From a virus, in the IMG/VR virus record IMGVR_UViG_3300046010_013188, positions 1 to 26,260 of that record: DNA of 26,260 bases, one strand, 5' to 3'. A model generated the notes under the pieces. That model was not told the DNA's origin. It did no database searches and saw only the letters and a program-made list of their open reading frames with translations. Within the stretch, counting starts at the first letter, position 1. Every line of letters begins with the position of its first letter. A program made the position numbers and the translations under genes. Below are positions 22,158 to 26,260 of the stretch, one piece after another.

Positions 22158-23981
22158 ATGAATAATCTAGAAAACACTCAATTAGGAGATAATCCTAAGT
22201 ACTATATCGAGGTAACGGCTCAAGACCGTAATAGAGCAGCTGAGGTTTTCAACCGAGAAGCACAACTCCAGCTTTATATTGATAAGGAAGCAAGCCACAG
22301 GTATGTAAGCGATGATTTGAATATGATGATCACCTTCTTGCAAAGGCTAGCTGACGGTCATGTAGAACTAAGTGATTCTAACGTAGGTGAATACATGGAT
22401 GATATGGAAGCCGATTTTGAGTTAGAAGAAAAAAAAGGTAAAGATATGGATGGCGATAGTGATATCGATTCCGACGATTATCTCCTAACAAAAGACCAAG
22501 CAATAAAAAAAGCGATGAAAGGAAAAAAAATTAAAAAATCACAACTCAAAGAGCTTGTTAAAAGAGCAATCTCCGAACAACCCATGGGTATGGGAGGTCA
22601 AGTTAAAGGAGCCGTCCAACTTCCTAAAACTTCCAACCCGGCTGATATTAAAAGGTTAACTAATATGGGGGTTGATGTAAAATTAGCAGAGCTTGAGTTA
22701 AAGCACTTTGACTACACCGATGAAGAGGGAAAGATGGCTAAGAGTGATCTGCTAAAGATATCTAAGTATGCTATAAAGCTTTTCAATATGCTTGATAACC
22801 AAACTCAACTAGAGGGATGGGTGCAAGCAAAACTTACTAAAGCATCAGACTACCTATCTTCAGTATTCCATTACCTAGAAGGAGAAGAAATTTTAGGAGA
22901 AGTAAGCCCAGAATACAAACCTAACACACCAGCTCCGGAAGTAGGAGATCTGGTAGGAAATACAGTTCAAGGATTTGATCATAAAGTACTTGCTATTCAA
23001 GGAGACCATTATATAGTACAGAATACTATTACCGGAAAGAAGATGAAAACCTTCCGTGATAATATGCACAAACCCACAACTATGAAAGAAGGTCTTGGTA
23101 ATGATATTATGACCCTTCAGGAATTTCTTATTCAACTGAACCAGACTCTTGCTTACGAAAAACGTGAGGGAGGCGGTAAAGACCTAAAGCAGATTGCTTT
23201 TTTAGAGGATTGGATTGAAGATACTAGAGCAAAGCTCAAAGAAAAGATTGCACAACACAAGCAGGGTATGAACGAAGCTAGCGTTCCTGACAATATAATG
23301 AAGTTTGCAAAAAAAAAAGGAATTACTCCCCTAGTTAATAAAGTTGCAAGCTGGGCTGAGAGATTAGGAGCTAGAATAACAGGAGGAACTGCTATTGGTA
23401 AAAACTACGATACTCTAGTATTAGATATGGGTTACCAAACCGCTGATATCTACATCGATATTGAGGATCTAGCTATTTCCCTATACGGGCAACCGGCTAA
23501 TAGTTTTGAAGAGTTCAAGGAAGTTTATATGGATCAAATGACTGCCGACGAAATAGATAAAGATCAAAGTCAATTCCGCAGAGAAACAGGCTTAGAAGAG
23601 GCTTACGACGGAATGTACTTTGTAAGAGTAAGTCCTGAGACTTTTAAAAGAGCAGTAGATGTAGTAAATAGAAACTATCCTAAAGCTAACATAACTATTG
23701 AAAGCCCAGACACTTTCAGAACCAAAGACATCCAGACAGCTGAAGACCTTATTATGGATTTCGGAGTAAACGATATAGAGCTAGTTCAAGATAATCTAAA
23801 CGATTTTGGAGACTCGCAAGAAATGTTCGACGATATTGAAAATTATCAAGAGAACCCTGGTATGTACGAGAATAAGTCTACTTGCTGTATGAGATGTGGA
23901 CGTAAGCATGTAAAGGGTACTTCATGCCCAAAACCCTACTTAAGTAAAAGCAATCCTAGGCACTGTAAAAACAGAAAATAA
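22158..23981 (+). CDS. Mosaic protein: duplicated alpha/beta domain, EF-hand-like site, leader motif, zinc knuckle
   Basis: The 607-residue protein is a string of modules. Residues 14-76 (YYIEVTAQDRNRAAEVFNRE onward) and about 494-555 (MYFVRVSPETFKRAVDVVNR onward) look like two copies of one small domain. Residues 96-107 read D-M-D-G-D-S-D-I-D-S-D-D, an EF-hand/dockerin-like calcium loop. Residues 128-140 (SQLKELVKRAISE) match the leader motif of other proteins here. Residues about 175-240 (ELELKHFDYTDEEGKMAKSD, then LEGWVQAKLTKASDYLSSVF) form a helical module common in environmental phages. A beta module follows, then a helical stretch. C577, C580, C590 and C603 may form a C-terminal zinc knuckle. 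No catalytic motif is visible. I infer a virion-internal protein, possibly processed at ISE-Q. Confidence 0.65.
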   Translation: MNNLENTQLGDNPKYYIEVTAQDRNRAAEVFNREAQLQLYIDKEASHRYVSDDLNMMITFLQRLADGHVELSDSNVGEYMDDMEADFELEEKKGKDMDGDSDIDSDDYLLTKDQAIKKAMKGKKIKKSQLKELVKRAISEQPMGMGGQVKGAVQLPKTSNPADIKRLTNMGVDVKLAELELKHFDYTDEEGKMAKSDLLKISKYAIKLFNMLDNQTQLEGWVQAKLTKASDYLSSVFHYLEGEEILGEVSPEYKPNTPAPEVGDLVGNTVQGFDHKVLAIQGDHYIVQNTITGKKMKTFRDNMHKPTTMKEGLGNDIMTLQEFLIQLNQTLAYEKREGGGKDLKQIAFLEDWIEDTRAKLKEKIAQHKQGMNEASVPDNIMKFAKKKGITPLVNKVASWAERLGARITGGTAIGKNYDTLVLDMGYQTADIYIDIEDLAISLYGQPANSFEEFKEVYMDQMTADEIDKDQSQFRRETGLEEAYDGMYFVRVSPETFKRAVDVVNRNYPKANITIESPDTFRTKDIQTAEDLIMDFGVNDIELVQDNLNDFGDSQEMFDDIENYQENPGMYENKSTCCMRCGRKHVKGTSCPKPYLSKSNPRHCKNRK

Positions 23982-24232
23982 TGAAAAGATCGAAACTACT
24001 TGAACTTATTGAACTTACTATAAGGGAAAAAACCGAAAACCCTCAAGTAGATAAGATCTACAATGCCCTAGTAGGTATCAACCCCAACTACCCTCAACTT
24101 GCTAAAGCTCTAGCTAAATTCCTCTCACCCGGTACCCCTGAATCACCGGGCTTTACAAAGGATCAAGCAAGCGACTTCATGAGAATCTTACAAAACGAAT
24201 TAACCTCACAAGATGAAAATAAAACTAAGTAA
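23981..24232 (+). CDS. Small helical protein with leader-like N-terminus
   Basis: The 83-residue protein starts MKRSKLLELIELTIREKTEN, a basic amphipathic helix with an IRE-K step like those in neighbouring proteins. The rest (NPQVDKIYNALVGINPNYPQ, then LAKALAKFLSPGTP and FTKDQASDFMRILQNELTS) looks helical. I do not recognise a family. It shares one base with the mosaic gene (TAATG) and overlaps the next gene by twenty bases, which points to joint expression. A small internal or scaffold-like role is inferred from the leader and the neighbourhood only. Confidence 0.55.
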   Translation: MKRSKLLELIELTIREKTENPQVDKIYNALVGINPNYPQLAKALAKFLSPGTPESPGFTKDQASDFMRILQNELTSQDENKTK

Positions 24233-24764
24233 ACTAAAGAGCTTAGTAACTCAGGCTTTAGGCGAGTTTGGTGCTGAAGAAATCCCAGGTACTGAGATGG
24301 ACGGCGCTATGCTACCTGAAGCTGAAGAAGAGCTAACTGCTAAGTTCCCTGAATTAGAGAGAACTCTTGAAAAGCTCATGACAAATGACTTTAAGACCTT
24401 TATAAAAACTATAGATTATGTAGCTCCCAGACCTACTATGTTTAGGGTTATTTTAAATAACGATCAAACATTTTTTCTAAAGTGGATGGGGGATTACTTT
24501 CAAGCTCAAATAGAAGGAGTAAGGTATGAGCTCAATAACCGAGCTCAACTAGATCAAGCCCTTGATACTTTAGGCGATCTATTTAAATATGGACCAGTAC
24601 CTGCTGATCAATCTCAGCAAATAACCCCTCCAGGTGAAGGACCTACAGGAGGAGTAACAGCCGGAGGAGTGGGCGTTCCTACTCAGATACCAACAGGAGA
24701 TGAAGAAGAAACACCTGCTGAAGATGAAGAAGCAGATGCAATAGCAGCTATTCCTACCGCCTAG
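24213..24764 (+). CDS. Conserved phage protein with leader and acidic Pro/Gly-rich tail
   Basis: The 183-residue protein starts MKIKLSKLKSLVTQALGEFG, a leader-type basic helix with LGE-F at its end. Residues 35-125 form a folded domain: EEELTAKFPELERTLEKLMT, then KTFIKTIDYVAPRPTMFRVI, FFLKWMGDYFQAQIEG and a YELNNRAQLDQALDTLGDLF helix. I recognise this domain from environmental myophages, function unknown. Residues 128-183 are low-complexity, Pro/Gly/Thr-rich then Glu/Asp/Ala-rich, and probably disordered. The arrangement of basic leader, folded core and acidic tail is reminiscent of head core or scaffold proteins, but that is only a resemblance. The 53-base gap after it is the longest in the window. 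Confidence 0.65.
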   Translation: MKIKLSKLKSLVTQALGEFGAEEIPGTEMDGAMLPEAEEELTAKFPELERTLEKLMTNDFKTFIKTIDYVAPRPTMFRVILNNDQTFFLKWMGDYFQAQIEGVRYELNNRAQLDQALDTLGDLFKYGPVPADQSQQITPPGEGPTGGVTAGGVGVPTQIPTGDEEETPAEDEEADAIAAIPTA

Positions 24765-24817
24765 TAGTTGGTAGTTTGAAAAATATACGTTATATTATAT
24801 CATTATAAAAAACCCGT
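24765..24817 (+). promoter_or_regulatory. Longest intergenic gap; candidate promoter
   Basis: The 53 bases are almost all A/T. TTTGAA at 24775-24780 is followed 17 bases later by TATCAT (24798-24803), a spacing typical of a two-box promoter; TATATT at 24791 is a closer alternative. The RNA would begin shortly before the metallophosphoesterase ATG. No terminator hairpin is visible for the gene upstream. Match quality is modest. Confidence 0.3.
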
Positions 24818-25915
24818 ATGCAGACAAAAGTCATTTCGTCTGAAGTTCTAGGAAGAATAGTAACCGTAGACCAGTTACTAGTTATCTACAATATCTCTCT
24901 TGAGGATTGGGAAATAGAACGTCAGATAGTCAACACCTGGGAGGTAGGAGCTAAAGGTCCGGATGATAAAATAGTAACTACTCCATTATTTCAGGTCAAG
25001 ATCTGGCTTAGGAGTAGAAAGGAGATTAAAGATCTACAAGCTATTCGTGAGGAGTTTATTGAAGATCTAAAGCTACTCTCACCTTTATCGAAAAAAATTA
25101 ACTACTCTACTGACTTAGTAGAATCACCTAAACTGTTAGAAGTTAATATTTTCGATCTTCACTTAGGTAAGATTGCATGGGAGCAAGAAGTGGGAGCTAA
25201 CTACGATCTCAAGATAGCCACTCAAAGGTTTAGTGATTGCATAGATCATTTTATTCAAGCATCAAAAGGCTATCAAATAGAGCGAGTAGTAATCCCTATA
25301 GGAAACGATTTCTTTAATTCTGATAGATCTCATCCCTATAACTCAACCACCGCCGGTACCCCGCAAGAAGAAGATACTAGATGGCAGAAGACCTTTAGAA
25401 CCGGAAGACAGCTTATAATCGAAAACGTACAAAAGCTAACCCAAATAGCTCCGGTAGATATAGTTATAATACCAGGGAATCACGACTTTGAAAAAACATT
25501 CTTCCTAGGAGATTCTTTAGAAGGTTGGTTCTTTAATAACGAAAACGTTACCGTTAACAACTCTCCTAATCCTAGAAAATACTACAAGTACGGTAAAGTC
25601 CTTTTAGGATATACTCATGGAGATAAAGAGAAAATGAACGATCTTCCGCTTATTATGGCGCAAGAAGTGCCGTCTGAATGGGCTACTACTCTTTATAGAG
25701 AATTTCACTTAGGGCATTTCCACCATAAGAGAGAGATAAAATATAAGTCTACCGAGGAATACCAAGGAGTCATAGTTAGAATTATGAGCTCGTTATCTGG
25801 TACAGATGCATGGCATCATAGCAAAGGATATATAAGTGCTAAAAAATCAGCTGAAGCACTAATCTGGGATCCTGAAAAGGGCCTTGAATCGCAACTTTAC
25901 TATAACACCATATAA
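24818..25915 (+). CDS. Calcineurin-like metallophosphoesterase
   Basis: The 365-residue protein has the complete set of dinuclear-metal motifs in order: D113-L-H115-L-G, G162-N-D164, G220-N-H222-D, H267-G-D, and G-H300-F-H302. The spacing suits a single-domain phosphoesterase of the Mre11/SbcD superfamily fold. The SbcD capping domain is not obvious. Residues 1-75 form an extra N-terminal region: a helix-turn-helix-like segment (TVDQLLVIYNISLEDWEIER) and beta strands (LFQVKIWLRSR). That region may bind DNA or a partner. Substrate is unknown: a DNA end, nucleotide or protein phosphate are all possible. It probably starts its own transcription unit after the 53-base gap. Confidence 0.82.
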   Translation: MQTKVISSEVLGRIVTVDQLLVIYNISLEDWEIERQIVNTWEVGAKGPDDKIVTTPLFQVKIWLRSRKEIKDLQAIREEFIEDLKLLSPLSKKINYSTDLVESPKLLEVNIFDLHLGKIAWEQEVGANYDLKIATQRFSDCIDHFIQASKGYQIERVVIPIGNDFFNSDRSHPYNSTTAGTPQEEDTRWQKTFRTGRQLIIENVQKLTQIAPVDIVIIPGNHDFEKTFFLGDSLEGWFFNNENVTVNNSPNPRKYYKYGKVLLGYTHGDKEKMNDLPLIMAQEVPSEWATTLYREFHLGHFHHKREIKYKSTEEYQGVIVRIMSSLSGTDAWHHSKGYISAKKSAEALIWDPEKGLESQLYYNTI

Positions 25916-25931
25916 CTATTTATTACTAAAA
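25916..25931 (+). promoter_or_regulatory. Short leader with TATTTATTA motif
   Basis: The sixteen bases between the metallophosphoesterase and the next gene contain TATTTATTA (25917-25925) followed by CTAAAA and the ATG. This closely matches the leader at 21909-21934 and shares its core with those at 10124 and 17533. It may be a promoter or an initiation-enhancing AT leader. Confidence 0.3.
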
Positions 25932-26177
25932 ATGAACTTATTAGATTTAATGGCTGAATTTCTTATCGTAGAAGATGCTAGAAAAATTATTCAGAAATAT
26001 AATTTGGGTAAAGGTTCTAGAGTAAAATTTAAAAATGACGATAGGGTTTACTATATTGATAATGTAGCTGGAGATGGAATTACAGCATTTGTAATCCACG
26101 AACCTACTCAACAGAAATTTAGAAAGCAAATCTTTAAGCTTACCCAAGTAGATGGAAAAACCGTAGAACATGAATAA
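25932..26177 (+). CDS. Small beta-barrel-like protein with leader-like N-terminus
   Basis: The 81-residue protein starts MNLLDLMAEFLIVEDARKII. I chose ATG 25932 over the in-frame ATG at 25884 because the latter lies inside the metallophosphoesterase gene and would skip the leader region at 25916. The first nine residues (ending MAE-F) resemble the leader motif, though weakly. Residues 26-75 (KGSRVKFKNDDRVYYIDNVA, then ITAFVIHEPTQQKFRKQIFK) are strand after strand, like a small SH3/KOW-type barrel. Function is unknown. It overlaps the next gene by eight bases. Confidence 0.6.
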   Translation: MNLLDLMAEFLIVEDARKIIQKYNLGKGSRVKFKNDDRVYYIDNVAGDGITAFVIHEPTQQKFRKQIFKLTQVDGKTVEHE

Positions 26178-26260
26178 ACTAGACCTAGCGACGATAATAA
26201 AGATTGCAATACCGGGACTTATTGTCTTTGCTTTAATTATGTTTATGAGCGGATCCTTCA
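26170..26260 (+). CDS. Membrane protein, N-terminal part (runs off the window)
   Basis: From ATG 26170 the frame is open to the window end, giving 30 residues: MNKLDLATIIKIAIPGLIVF, then ALIMFMSGSF. Residues 8-26 form one clear transmembrane helix after a short charged start. It overlaps the preceding stop by eight bases, the same coupling seen elsewhere. It could be a small membrane protein such as a holin-like or spanin-like factor, but the rest is not visible. Confidence 0.55.
   Translation, partial: MNKLDLATIIKIAIPGLIVFALIMFMSGSF

Noticed and set aside
25884-25931. Earlier in-frame start of the small barrel gene at 25884
   Set aside because: It lies within the metallophosphoesterase gene, and the AT leader before ATG 25932 matches other true starts.
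1-26260. tRNA genes, CRISPR arrays, insertion sequences, attachment sites
   Set aside because: Gaps are at most 53 bases, no cloverleaf or spaced repeats were seen, and no transposase or integrase motif occurs in the proteins.

Overview
The window is a stretch of a tailed-phage genome (Caudoviricetes) with T4-like, contractile-tail (myovirus) architecture. All genes I accept are on the + strand and packed end to start, often overlapping by 1-20 bases. The longest gap is 53 bases (24765-24817), so no stretch over 300 bases lacks a gene. I see no tRNA, rRNA, CRISPR array, insertion sequence or clear terminator. The sequence is AT-rich. Almost no start codon has a Shine-Dalgarno sequence; leaders are A/T-rich instead. 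This fits a Bacteroidota-type host, which is an inference rather than proof.

Layout. 1-13070 is a tail/baseplate module: the end of a gp5/VgrG-like hub protein, two small uncharacterised proteins, a gp25-like wedge protein, a gp6/baseplate-J-like wedge protein, a small coiled-coil protein, a 1164-residue structural protein with a probable lectin-like jelly roll, a 643-residue structural protein, and three further virion-type proteins, the last two paralogous. 13070-14042 holds a GIY-YIG-like nuclease and a very small protein-kinase-like protein. 14084-16973 is a nucleic-acid cluster: zinc-ribbon/TOPRIM primase, PD-(D/E)XK nuclease, HExxH metallopeptidase and HAD-type 5'(3')-deoxyribonucleotidase. 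16954-21908 is a run of small proteins: zinc-binding, tail-anchored coiled-coil, cupin-like, cysteine-rich, and several I cannot assign. 21935-24764 holds a small virion-type protein, a 607-residue mosaic protein and two small helical proteins. 24818-26260 has a calcineurin-like metallophosphoesterase, a small beta-barrel-like protein and the start of a membrane protein.

How the genes may work together. The tail genes build the baseplate and its peripheral fibres. The primase, nuclease and nucleotidase serve DNA replication and the nucleotide supply. The most interesting pattern runs through the accessory genes. At least eight otherwise unrelated proteins start with a short basic amphipathic helix ending in [L/I/V]-x-E. 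It resembles the capsid-targeting, protease-cleaved leader of T4 internal head proteins. Two larger proteins carry the same motif internally, at domain junctions. I propose that this phage packages a set of internal proteins, including the mini-kinase and the cysteine-rich protein, which would be trimmed by a prohead protease encoded elsewhere and possibly injected into the host. This is inference from sequence; mass spectrometry of virions would decide it.
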